This document shows, piece by piece, positions 14,930 to 22,195 of a DNA stretch of 22,269 bases. The number at the start of each line of letters is the position of its first letter. Positions within the stretch are counted from its first letter, which is position 1. The position numbers and the translations under genes were made by a program. Below the pieces are notes generated by a model. The model was not told the origin of the DNA. It saw only the letters and a program-made list of their open reading frames with translations, and searched no databases. The DNA comes from an uncultured Lachnospiraceae bacterium (GTDB lineage Bacteria > Bacillota_A > Clostridia > Lachnospirales > Lachnospiraceae). Where the stretch lies: NCBI GenBank assembly GCA_910587495.1, contig CAJUMT010000026.1:1-22269 (forward strand). The letters run 5' to 3'.

Positions 14930-16033
14930 ATGAGCAAAGTGACCGAGATTACAAGGGAAAGCTGGATTATGAGTACTTTCCCGGAATGGGGAACCTGGCT
15001 GAACGAGGAGATTGAGCGCGAGGAAGTAAAGCCGGGTACTGTAGCTATGTGGTGGCTTGGATGTACCGGCATGTGGTTCAAAACACCGGGCGGCTGCAAC
15101 ATTACCATTGATCTTTGGTGCGGTAACGGAAAGCGTACCCATGGGGATGGCAAAATGAAAGTGGGACACCAGATGGCGAACATGTGCGGCGCCCGCGCCA
15201 TGCAGCCTAACTTAAGGGCGGTTCCTTTTGTCATTGACCCGTTTGGGATCAAGCAGGTGGACGCAGTCCTGGCAACCCATTATCATCAGGACCATATGAG
15301 CGCAGAGTATGCGGCCCATGTGATCCAGAGCAATATGACCACTGTGGACGAGAACGGCAAAGAGATTCCGGTTCCGTTTATCGGCCCGAAAAAATCCGTA
15401 GAACTGTGGCAGAAGTGGGGTGTTCCGGCAGAACGCTGTGTGACAGTAAAACCGGGGGACGTAATCAAGATCAAAGACCTGGAGATCGTGGCTTTGGATT
15501 CTTTCGACCGAACCTGTCTGGTGACAACGGATTCCACAGGCGCCGACAGGGAAGAATTGACCGGTGTATGTCCCACGGATATGGATGAGAAGGCGGTTAA
15601 CTACCTGATTAAGACGCCAGGCGGAAACATTTACCATAGCGGAGATTCTCATTATTCTATTTATTTTGCAAAGCATGGTAAAGACTATGATGTGGATGTG
15701 GCATTCGGTTCCTACGGAGAGAACCCGGTCGGCATGGCGGATAAGATGACTTCCGTGGATATCTTAAGGATGGCGGAAGCGCTCAGATGTAAAGTCGTAA
15801 TTCCGATTCACTATGATGTATGGACGAACTTCATGGCGGACATCAACGAGATCCGTGTGCTGTACGATATGAAGAAAGACCGCCTGGATTATAAATTCCA
15901 TCCGTTTTTCTGGGAAGTGGGCGGAAAATATGTATATCCCACAGACAAGGATAAGAGAGCGTACCATCACCAGAGAGGTTTTGAGGACTGCTTTGAGGCG
16001 CCTCAGAATATCCCGTTCCGTTCTCTTTTGTAA
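14930..16033 (+). CDS. ulaG: L-ascorbate-6-phosphate lactonase UlaG
   Basis: A 367-residue metallo-beta-lactamase-fold enzyme. In E. coli, UlaG opens the lactone ring of L-ascorbate 6-phosphate to 3-keto-L-gulonate 6-phosphate in the cytoplasm. The protein follows E. coli UlaG closely from its first residues (ESWIMSTFPEWGTWLNEEIE, AMWWLGCTGMW) to the end (RGFEDCF), and the length fits the family (about 354). Metal ligands appear as H117-Y-H119-Q-D121-H122, with further family residues in HSGDSHYS (H236, D239, H241) and IPIHYD. ATG 14930 is chosen because AGGAGG lies at 14914-14919; upstream in-frame codons fall inside the promoter. It is the first gene of the operon. E. coli has Asp where this protein has Tyr118 (THDH versus THYH), outside the ligand set. 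Confidence 0.95.
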   Translation: MSKVTEITRESWIMSTFPEWGTWLNEEIEREEVKPGTVAMWWLGCTGMWFKTPGGCNITIDLWCGNGKRTHGDGKMKVGHQMANMCGARAMQPNLRAVPFVIDPFGIKQVDAVLATHYHQDHMSAEYAAHVIQSNMTTVDENGKEIPVPFIGPKKSVELWQKWGVPAERCVTVKPGDVIKIKDLEIVALDSFDRTCLVTTDSTGADREELTGVCPTDMDEKAVNYLIKTPGGNIYHSGDSHYSIYFAKHGKDYDVDVAFGSYGENPVGMADKMTSVDILRMAEALRCKVVIPIHYDVWTNFMADINEIRVLYDMKKDRLDYKFHPFFWEVGGKYVYPTDKDKRAYHHQRGFEDCFEAPQNIPFRSLL

Positions 16034-16063
16034 TGAATCGGAAATAAATTGGAGGACAATCAT

Positions 16064-16519
16064 ATGCTGCGTAACTTTGTTGAGAACAAACACTATAAAT
16101 TTGCGGAAGAAGCCAAAGACTGGAGAGATGCGATCCGCATGAGCTGCGAAAGCCTGGAGGCGGATGGGACAGTGGAGGCGAATTATAAAGAAGATATTAT
16201 CGCCTGTGTGGAAAAACACGGTCCATATATCGTCATTATGCCCCATGTGGCCATGCCCCATTCCCAGGAGGGCGCGGTGGGTGTCAACAAGACGGCGATA
16301 GGCTTCATGAAGCTGGAAAAACCGGTAAGCTTCGATGAAAATGATCCGGAAAAAGACGCGCAATTATTTTTTACGCTGGCGTCCTGCAATCCGGACCAGC
16401 ATTTGAATAATATGATGAAACTTTCGGAGATGCTGATGAATGACGATCTCGTAGAAGTTCTTCTGAAAGCAAAGACGCCGGAGGATCTGCTGGAAATCCA
16501 GAAGACGTATCTGGACTGA
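16064..16519 (+). CDS. ulaC: PTS ascorbate-type EIIA component UlaC
   Basis: A 151-residue cytoplasmic EIIA of the mannitol/fructose-like (PTS_EIIA_2) family, which passes phosphate from HPr to EIIB. The active-site region reads MPHVAMPHSQEG, in which His66 of the second PH is the expected phospho-acceptor; His61 is the other candidate. Length fits UlaC (about 154). ATG 16064 follows GGAGG at 16051-16055 with an 8-base spacer; an upstream TTG at 16049 overlaps the RBS and is rejected. It sits 30 bases after ulaG and 16 bases before ulaA, so it is translated from the same transcript. Confidence 0.9.
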   Translation: MLRNFVENKHYKFAEEAKDWRDAIRMSCESLEADGTVEANYKEDIIACVEKHGPYIVIMPHVAMPHSQEGAVGVNKTAIGFMKLEKPVSFDENDPEKDAQLFFTLASCNPDQHLNNMMKLSEMLMNDDLVEVLLKAKTPEDLLEIQKTYLD

Positions 16520-16535
16520 CGAGAGGAGAAAGTGT

Positions 16536-18023
16536 ATGAATATTTTAATGAGTATATGGTCGTATTTCGCGACGAACATTTTGGAACAGCCGGCATTTAT
16601 GATCGGCCTGATCGTAGCCATCGGCTATATTCTTCTGAAAAAACCATGGTACGATGTGTTGGCGGGGGTAATCAAAGCGATTGTAGGATATTTAATTCTG
16701 GCGGTTGGTTCTTCGGGACTGGTTTCCAATTTCCGGCCGGTGCTGGTGGGATTAAAAGACCGTTTTAATATGGACGCCATGGTCATCGACCCTTATTTTG
16801 GGCAGAATGCGGTGACGGCCGGGGTGGAAGAAGTATTTGGTAAAGGCTTTGGAGACGCAATGATCCTTCTTTTGATTGCGTTTATCGTTAACATTCTTCT
16901 GGTGCGTTTCAGCAGAGTTACGAAGCTTCGCGCCCTGTTTACCACAGGTCATGTACAGGTGCAGCAGGCCGCTACTGCTTACTGGCTGATTATGTTCGCC
17001 CTTCCGGGACTTCTGACCAACAACATCGCGCTTCTGGTGGTCATGGCAGTCATTCTTGGCGCATATTGGGCGGTGGGTTCCAACCTGATTATCAAGCCCT
17101 GCCAGGAGCTGACAGACGGCGCCGGTTTTACATTGGCGCATCAGCAGATGTTCGGTATTGCACTTAATACATGGCTGGCTGAAAAATTATTCGGCAAGAA
17201 AAAGAACGGAAAAGAAGTAAAGAAGATTGACGACATTGAACTTCCGGGATTTATGTCTATTTTCAATGAAAACATGGTATGTACTTCTATCCTGATGCTG
17301 ATTTTCTTCGGAGCGATTTTATGTATTCTTGGAAGAGACTATCTGACAGAGCAGGGATTCCTTGCAGAAGGTGCAAGTATGGTATTCTATGTGATTCAGA
17401 CCTGTTTCTACTTCTCCGTATATCTGGCGATCTTACAGCTGGGCGTGCGTACCTTTGTTACCGAGCTGACAGCATCTTTCCAGGGTATTGCGGATAAGCT
17501 TCTCCCGGGTTCTGTACCTGGTGTGGACTGTGCGGTAGCGTTTGGTTTTGGATCTGCCAATGCGGTTCCTTTAGGATTCCTGGCTGGTTTTGTAGGACAG
17601 ATTCTGGCGATCGCAGCGCTGATCGTGCTGAAAAGCCCCGTGCTTGTGATCTGCGGATTCGTCCCGGTATTTTTTGACAACGCAACGATTGCTATCTTCG
17701 CTAATGAAAAAGGCGGTATCAAGGCTGCGCTTATCCTTCCGTTCATCTCCGGTATTTGTCAGGTGTTCGGATCTGCGCTGATCGCAGGCTGGGTAGGAAT
17801 GGCAGTATACGGCGGATACCTTGGCATGTGGGACTGGGCGGTCGTATGGCCTGTTATGACTGTTGTCATGAAATTCTTAAGCTATGCAGGCGTTGTCATC
17901 GTAGCAGTTGCGCTGCTGGCAATCCCGCAGCTTCAGTATCGTGCGGATAAAGAAGGTTACTTTATGATGACAGAAGACTATGAAGCATATAAAGAATTAA
18001 AAGCAAAAAAAGCTGCACAATAA
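16536..18023 (+). CDS. ulaA: PTS ascorbate-type EIIC permease UlaA
   Basis: A 495-residue membrane permease of the L-ascorbate (SgaT/UlaA) EIIC family, which moves the sugar acid across the membrane while it is phosphorylated by EIIB. Around eleven hydrophobic segments can be read. The N-terminal part matches the family (PAFMIGLIVAIGYILLKK, FRPVLVGLKDRFNMDAMVIDPYFGQNA). A conserved loop, LPGSVPGVDCAVAFGFGSANAVPLGF, lies about residues 322-348. A hydrophilic loop rich in Lys (KLFGKKKNGKEVKKIDD) around 220-236 is cytoplasmic by the positive-inside rule. GAGAGGAG precedes ATG 16536. Unlike in E. coli, where the order is ulaA-B-C, EIIA here comes first and EIIB last, after an 87-base gap carrying its own promoter-like sequence. 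Confidence 0.93.
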   Translation: MNILMSIWSYFATNILEQPAFMIGLIVAIGYILLKKPWYDVLAGVIKAIVGYLILAVGSSGLVSNFRPVLVGLKDRFNMDAMVIDPYFGQNAVTAGVEEVFGKGFGDAMILLLIAFIVNILLVRFSRVTKLRALFTTGHVQVQQAATAYWLIMFALPGLLTNNIALLVVMAVILGAYWAVGSNLIIKPCQELTDGAGFTLAHQQMFGIALNTWLAEKLFGKKKNGKEVKKIDDIELPGFMSIFNENMVCTSILMLIFFGAILCILGRDYLTEQGFLAEGASMVFYVIQTCFYFSVYLAILQLGVRTFVTELTASFQGIADKLLPGSVPGVDCAVAFGFGSANAVPLGFLAGFVGQILAIAALIVLKSPVLVICGFVPVFFDNATIAIFANEKGGIKAALILPFISGICQVFGSALIAGWVGMAVYGGYLGMWDWAVVWPVMTVVMKFLSYAGVVIVAVALLAIPQLQYRADKEGYFMMTEDYEAYKELKAKKAAQ

Positions 18024-18024
18024 C

Positions 18025-18073
18025 TTGATATTTATGATGATTTCATATATTATGATATCATAACGATCATAAA
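18025..18073 (+). promoter_or_regulatory. internal promoter with nested operator-like palindromes before ulaB
   Basis: TTGATA at 18025-18030, 17 bases, then TATTAT at 18048-18053 make a good internal promoter. It overlaps a perfect 14-bp palindrome, TTATGATATCATAA at 18050-18063, itself enclosed by TTTATGAT 18031-18038 and ATCATAAA 18066-18073. Segment 18055-18070 (ATATCATAACGATCAT) consists of the two octamers seen at the ulaG promoter (14872-14891) without the 4-base spacer. The arrangement suggests that the same regulator controls ulaB and the genes after it. A hairpin affecting mRNA processing between ulaA and ulaB is an alternative. Confidence 0.55.
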
Positions 18074-18110
18074 AACAATATTTTTATATAAATTAAAGGA
18101 GAATAAGGTA

Positions 18111-18416
18111 ATGGCAAAAGAAAATATGAGCTTTATGGTATGTTGCGCAAACGGAGCAGGCTCCAGTTTGATGATGAAGATGACTATGCAGAAGGTATTG
18201 GATAAACTGGGCATTAAACCGGGTAAAGTACATCACTGCGCCCTTTCAGAAGGAAAGAGCGCCGCTGCTCAGTATGATGTAGTATTCTGCGCACAGAATT
18301 TTGTAAATATGTTCAAAGACGCAGAGAAAAAGGGCACGACAGTCATCGGCCTTCGCAACATTATGTCCCAGCAGGAATTTGAGGATAAGATGAGAGAGCA
18401 TGGCATCGTCGATTAA
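18111..18416 (+). CDS. ulaB: PTS ascorbate-type EIIB component UlaB
   Basis: A 101-residue cytoplasmic EIIB of the lactose/ascorbate type, which phosphorylates the incoming sugar acid. The P-loop VCCANGAGSSLMMKM aligns with AVCGNGQGSSMIMKM of E. coli UlaB, making Cys12 the phospho-acceptor; the neighbouring Cys11 is extra. The length equals that of E. coli UlaB. AAAGGAG at 18095-18101 precedes ATG 18111 by 9 bases. Its end overlaps the start of the HAD gene by 17 bases, implying translational coupling. Confidence 0.92.
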   Translation: MAKENMSFMVCCANGAGSSLMMKMTMQKVLDKLGIKPGKVHHCALSEGKSAAAQYDVVFCAQNFVNMFKDAEKKGTTVIGLRNIMSQQEFEDKMREHGIVD

Positions 18417-19245
18417 ACTACACACGCCCATCCGGCTGGTAGTCTGCGACATGGACGGCACGCTTTTCCGAAACGACAAAAGTATTAGCGAAGAAAACCG
18501 TGCCGCCATCCGGCGGGCGAAAGAACAGGGAATCAGGTTTTCTGTCTGCACGGGCAGGATTCAGCCGATGACAGAATACTATCTGAAAGACCTGGAGCTT
18601 GAAACACCGGTGATCACAGCCAACGGCGCGCTTATATGGGATCCGGTGGAGAAAAAGACGCTGTGGGGGCTTCCTATGGAGGAAGAGGAAGTACTGTCCA
18701 TTATGAAGTTCTGCAAAGAGCATGATCTTGATTATTGCGCCCTGACGATGGGCAAAAGCTATTTTTCCAGGAACAATGTCAGGCGGCAGCGGTTCGTGCA
18801 GTACAACAGCATCGCGGCTGCCCATGGTTTTTTGCCAATGGAGCTGGAGGAATTTGACGAAGCGTTTCATTGCCTTAAGGGAGAAAAAGTGTACAAAGTG
18901 CTGATCTATGAGACAAAGGACGGCCATGGCAGCCTTGCCAGATCGTATCTGGATACATTAAAAGAGACCGGATATACGTCGTCGGAGGACAGACTGATTG
19001 ATATCGCTCATCGGCTGGTAAATAAAGGATATGGACTTACCAGGCTTGCCGAACTGCTTCATATACCTTTAGAAGCCGTATGTGCCATGGGCGATTACGA
19101 CAATGACATCCCGATGCTGGAAGCGTCGGGTTTCCCTGTCGCTATGGGAAACGGCTGTGATTCTGTAAAGAAAGCAGCGGCTTTTGTGACAAAGACCAAC
19201 GAACAAAACGGCGTGGCGTGGGCTATGAATCAGTTCTTGGATTAA
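18400..19245 (+). CDS. Cof-type HAD-family phosphatase
   Basis: A 281-residue haloacid-dehalogenase-superfamily hydrolase, subclass IIB (Cof/YidA-like), expected to dephosphorylate sugar phosphates or similar metabolites. Motifs visible are motif I VVCDMDGTL (nucleophile D17, acid/base D19), motif II SVCTGR (T51), motif III Lys209 in NKGYGL, and motif IV GDYDND (231-236). The cap lies between about 85 and 185. ATG 18400 overlaps the ulaB stop and is preceded by GAGAGAG. HAD genes of this sort are not part of the E. coli ula pathway. Its place here suggests detoxification or release of a phosphorylated intermediate, or simple co-regulation. Substrate cannot be read from sequence. Confidence 0.88.
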   Translation: MASSIKLHTPIRLVVCDMDGTLFRNDKSISEENRAAIRRAKEQGIRFSVCTGRIQPMTEYYLKDLELETPVITANGALIWDPVEKKTLWGLPMEEEEVLSIMKFCKEHDLDYCALTMGKSYFSRNNVRRQRFVQYNSIAAAHGFLPMELEEFDEAFHCLKGEKVYKVLIYETKDGHGSLARSYLDTLKETGYTSSEDRLIDIAHRLVNKGYGLTRLAELLHIPLEAVCAMGDYDNDIPMLEASGFPVAMGNGCDSVKKAAAFVTKTNEQNGVAWAMNQFLD

Positions 19246-19273
19246 AGCAGAACGATAAACAGGGAGGTCCTGA

Positions 19274-20059
19274 ATGAAAAGAGAGCGGGCATATGTGGAG
19301 AACAGAAGAAAAGAAATACTGGACAGGATTATAGAGACGCCGGGCATCCGGGTCGAAGAACTGGCCTCTATGTTCGATGTGTCCGCCATAACCATCCGCA
19401 GAGACCTTCAGTACCTGGAAGACCGCAATATGCTGACCAGGTACTATGGGGGCGCTTCTCCCACAGGGGAGGCCAGCCGACTGAACAGCCAGGACGAAGT
19501 ACAGATGTATCGGGATCTGATCGCCAGATATGCCGCCAGTTTGGTGGAGGACGGGGATACGCTTTTTATCAACACCAGCAGGAATGCTTTGAGTATGGTT
19601 CCGTATATTGACTGTAAAAATGTTACGGTTATCACCAATAACGGGCGGGCCTGCAATTGTGAGCATCCTGTGGGTGTGAACGTTTTTCTTACCGGGGGCG
19701 AGGTGCGGCATCCTAAGGAAGCGCTTGTGGGAGAATTTGCCGAGCGCAATCTTTTGAAAGTGTATGCCAGGAAGGCTTTTATCGGATGCAGCGGTATCTC
19801 GGACGAGTGCGGAGTAACGACAGAAAACGCCAATGAAGTAAGCTTAAACGAGCTGATGTTAAGCCGTGCCACGAAAGCGGCCTATATTTTGGCAGACCAT
19901 ACAAAGATCGGGCATAACAGCAGCTTTCGGACGTGCAAGATCGAGCGGGTGACGCATCTGATCACAGATGAAAAAGCGCCCCGGGAAATTCTGGACGTAT
20001 TTAGGGAAAAAGGTATCTGGGTTCACCAGGTCAGTAAGGAACTTGTAAACCAGTTATAA
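19274..20059 (+). CDS. DeoR-family transcriptional regulator
   Basis: A 261-residue regulator. The N-terminal winged helix-turn-helix is clear (RRKEILDRIIETPGIRVEEL, DVSAITIRRDLQYLE, about residues 11-58). The C-terminal DeoRC ligand domain shows GGEVRHPKEALVG, FIGCSGIS and ILADHTKIGHNSS. The DNA-binding half is typical of sugar-phosphate-responsive repressors such as GlpR or UlaR. At the usual ligand-site loop, commonly D-x-G-T/S-T, it reads NTSRNA, so the effector may differ from the usual sugar phosphates. AGGGAGG at 19261-19267 precedes ATG 19274 by 6 bases. It lies inside the operon and probably controls it through the motifs at 14872-14891 and 18050-18070, giving autoregulation. It may be a functional UlaR, but homology to E. 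coli UlaR specifically is not evident enough for the symbol. Confidence 0.88.
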   Translation: MKRERAYVENRRKEILDRIIETPGIRVEELASMFDVSAITIRRDLQYLEDRNMLTRYYGGASPTGEASRLNSQDEVQMYRDLIARYAASLVEDGDTLFINTSRNALSMVPYIDCKNVTVITNNGRACNCEHPVGVNVFLTGGEVRHPKEALVGEFAERNLLKVYARKAFIGCSGISDECGVTTENANEVSLNELMLSRATKAAYILADHTKIGHNSSFRTCKIERVTHLITDEKAPREILDVFREKGIWVHQVSKELVNQL

Positions 20060-20086
20060 AACAAGAAGAAGGATTGGGGAAATAAG

Positions 20087-20929
20087 ATGAAAGCATATGC
20101 ATTAGGATTGTACGAGAAAGCCATGCCAAAGGAGCTTACATGGGAAGAGAAGCTTCTGGCTGCGAAAGAAGCGGGCTACGACTTTGTGGAGATCAGTATA
20201 GACGAGACAGAGGAGAAACTTGCGAGGCTTGATATGTCCATGGAGGAGCGGCTTAAACTTGTGGATCTGATGGCCAGGACCGGCGTGCCGCTTCGTACGA
20301 TGTGCTTGAGCGGACACCGGAAATTTCCTCTGGGCAGCGACGATCCTGCCACAGTAAAACGTGGAATGGAGATCATGGAGAAAGCCATACGCCTGTCGGA
20401 AGACTTAGGTATCCGTATCATCCAGCTGGCAGGTTATGACGTCTATTATGAGGAATCCTCAGACAGCACAAAGAAGAGATTTGAGGAAAATCTGATAAAA
20501 GCTACCATGATGGCCGCCAAAGCAGGGGTTGTTATGGGCTTTGAGACCATGGAGACAGAGTTTATGAATACAGTCGGTAAGGCAATGCATTATGTAAATC
20601 TGGTCAATTCTTCTTATTTGCATGTATATCCGGATTCCGGCAATATTACAAACGCGGCGGTCAGCTATGGAACAGACGTGCTGGAAGACTTAAAGAGCGG
20701 CGCGGGTCATTTGGTGGCGCTGCACTTAAAGGAAACCGTGCCTGGAAAATTTCGTGAAATTCCTTATGGCACAGGCCATGTGAACTTTAAAGATATGGTG
20801 CATACGGCATGGAGCTTAGGAGTCCGCAGATATGTGACGGAATTTTGGTATACCGGAAATCCGGAATGGAAAAAGGATCTGCATTCTGCAAGAGGAATGA
20901 TGGGTGCTCTTCTGGATGCAGAAGAATAA
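20087..20929 (+). CDS. ulaE: L-ribulose-5-phosphate 3-epimerase UlaE
   Basis: A 280-residue TIM-barrel sugar epimerase (xylose isomerase-like/AP endonuclease 2 fold). In E. coli, UlaE converts L-xylulose 5-phosphate to L-ribulose 5-phosphate. It aligns throughout with UlaE/SgbU: LGLYEKAMP at the N-terminus, YDFVEISIDETEEKLARLD, MCLSGHRKFPLGS, IRIIQLAGYDVYYEE. Likely active-site residues are E153 (GFETME), D183 (YPDSGN), H209/H213 (GHLVALHLKET) and E252 (VTEFW). GAAGGA precedes ATG 20087. It follows the regulator gene by 27 bases and precedes the propeller-like gene by 21. The Glu-for-Ile/Met differences around GFETMETE are modest and do not remove a catalytic residue that I can identify. Confidence 0.93.
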   Translation: MKAYALGLYEKAMPKELTWEEKLLAAKEAGYDFVEISIDETEEKLARLDMSMEERLKLVDLMARTGVPLRTMCLSGHRKFPLGSDDPATVKRGMEIMEKAIRLSEDLGIRIIQLAGYDVYYEESSDSTKKRFEENLIKATMMAAKAGVVMGFETMETEFMNTVGKAMHYVNLVNSSYLHVYPDSGNITNAAVSYGTDVLEDLKSGAGHLVALHLKETVPGKFREIPYGTGHVNFKDMVHTAWSLGVRRYVTEFWYTGNPEWKKDLHSARGMMGALLDAEE

Positions 20930-20950
20930 AGTATGCAGCAGAGGTAAAAA

Positions 20951-21997
20951 ATGAAAATAGAAAAAAAAGTAATATCAAACCTGACAAAATGCTATTCTAT
21001 TGCTCCGCTTAGATATCAGGGAAAAGACCACATCCTGGTGGCGGCGGAAAAGCAGGATCCGTGTTATCTGTTTGATCTTGCAGGCAATCTGGAAGATAAA
21101 GTATGGGACGGCCCCGGCGGTGTTATGAGCATGGTGCAGGTGCCGGGAAGCGACGGACAGTATCTGTCCACTTATAAATTTTATTCGCCCAACGATTCCA
21201 AGGAGGCGAAGATTGTTATTGTGACGCCTAAGGGCAAAGGGGACTGGGAAGTGCGCACGCTTGTCAGCCTGCCGCATGTTCATCGTTTCGATATCCTGGA
21301 GCGGGACGGGCATGCATATTTGCTTGCATGTACATTAAAGTCCGGTCATGAATATAAGGAAGACTGGAGTATGCCCGGGAAAGTCTATGCCGCTGAACTT
21401 CCATCGGATCTGTCGGTCTTCGATGAAGAGCATCAGCTTACTCTGAAAGTACTAAAAGAGAATATGCTTAAAAACCATGGTTATTACAGGATGATGGAAG
21501 ATGGCGTACCTGTTTCCATTATCTCCAGTAACGAAGGCGTATTCCGCTTTACGCCTCCGGCAGCAGGCGGCACAGACTGGAGCATAGAGACGCTTTTGGA
21601 AGAACCGACTAGTGACGCTACATTGGTAGACCTCGACGGCGATGGTGAGAAAGAACTGTGTACCTTCTCGCCGTTCCATGGAGAAAAGATCAGGATTTTC
21701 AAAAAGCAGGATGGCATCTACCAGAAGGTATACGAGCTGCCTGACGCAGAGTTTACCCATGCCATCTACGGCGGCGACTTGTGCGGTATCCCGACTTTTG
21801 TAGCCGGTCACAGGAAAGGTAAGAGAAATCTGATGGCTATCCGCTTTGACAAAACGGCAGGAAGCTATGGCTATGAGCTGATCGATGAGAACTGCGGCCC
21901 TGCTAATGTGTTTCATTATGTGCATGACGGGAAGGATGTACTGATTGCTACCAATCGAGAGATTGATGAAGTGGCTATGTATACGATCACAGAATAA
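20951..21997 (+). CDS. unrecognised propeller-like (VCBS/FG-GAP-type) cytoplasmic protein
   Basis: A 348-residue protein that I cannot assign to a named family. Sequence is beta-rich, with repeating strands of the form hydrophobic-x-hydrophobic followed by polar turns (RYQGKDHILVAAEK, CYLFDLAGN, GGVMSMVQVPGSDGQYLSTY, HRFDILERDGHAYLLA, PVSIISSNEGVFRF, THAIYGGDLCGIPTFVAGH, VLIATNREIDEVAMY), as in a beta-propeller. VDLDGDGEKEL near residues 226-236 is a calcium-loop motif typical of VCBS/FG-GAP repeats. No signal peptide or membrane segment is present, so it should be cytoplasmic, unusual for that motif. AGAGG precedes ATG 20951, 21 bases after ulaE, and it is the last operon gene. Position suggests a role in sugar-acid metabolism, such as a lactonase or sensing protein, but this is speculation. 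Confidence 0.75.
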   Translation: MKIEKKVISNLTKCYSIAPLRYQGKDHILVAAEKQDPCYLFDLAGNLEDKVWDGPGGVMSMVQVPGSDGQYLSTYKFYSPNDSKEAKIVIVTPKGKGDWEVRTLVSLPHVHRFDILERDGHAYLLACTLKSGHEYKEDWSMPGKVYAAELPSDLSVFDEEHQLTLKVLKENMLKNHGYYRMMEDGVPVSIISSNEGVFRFTPPAAGGTDWSIETLLEEPTSDATLVDLDGDGEKELCTFSPFHGEKIRIFKKQDGIYQKVYELPDAEFTHAIYGGDLCGIPTFVAGHRKGKRNLMAIRFDKTAGSYGYELIDENCGPANVFHYVHDGKDVLIATNREIDEVAMYTITE

Positions 21998-22018
21998 TGT
22001 ACAAGTTTTAACAGGCAT

Positions 22019-22061
22019 GATATTCTGCACAGAAACCGCAGTAGTTCCTGTGCAGAATATC
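22019..22061 (+). terminator. 14-bp perfect hairpin at the end of the ula operon
   Basis: GATATTCTGCACAG at 22019-22032 and CTGTGCAGAATATC at 22048-22061 are exactly complementary around a 15-base loop, 22 bases after the last stop codon. No T-run follows on either strand (CAAAAACAAAC on plus), so it is not a classical intrinsic terminator. It may protect the 3-prime end of the mRNA, terminate with a factor, or bind a protein. Placement favours an end-of-operon role. Confidence 0.5.
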
Positions 22062-22132
22062 CAAAAACAAACTCACATACAAGGATTTTTTGTGCATATT
22101 TTAATAAAATAATAAAATGTGATAAAAAGCAC

Positions 22133-22161
22133 TTTACAAAACAGGAAAAATGCTGTATACT
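22133..22161 (+). promoter_or_regulatory. promoter of the tRNA-Pro gene
   Basis: TTTACA at 22133-22138, a 17-base spacer and TATACT at 22156-22161 give a near-consensus promoter. The tRNA starts 35 bases downstream, leaving a short 5-prime leader for RNase P to remove. Confidence 0.7.
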
Positions 22162-22195
22162 GTCTAAGTTCGAGAAAATAAGGACAAAAATAAAA

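Noticed and set aside
15764..16363. 199-codon minus-strand frame across the ulaG-ulaC junction
   Set aside because: It is antisense to two well-identified genes and has no motif or RBS; it is a shadow frame.
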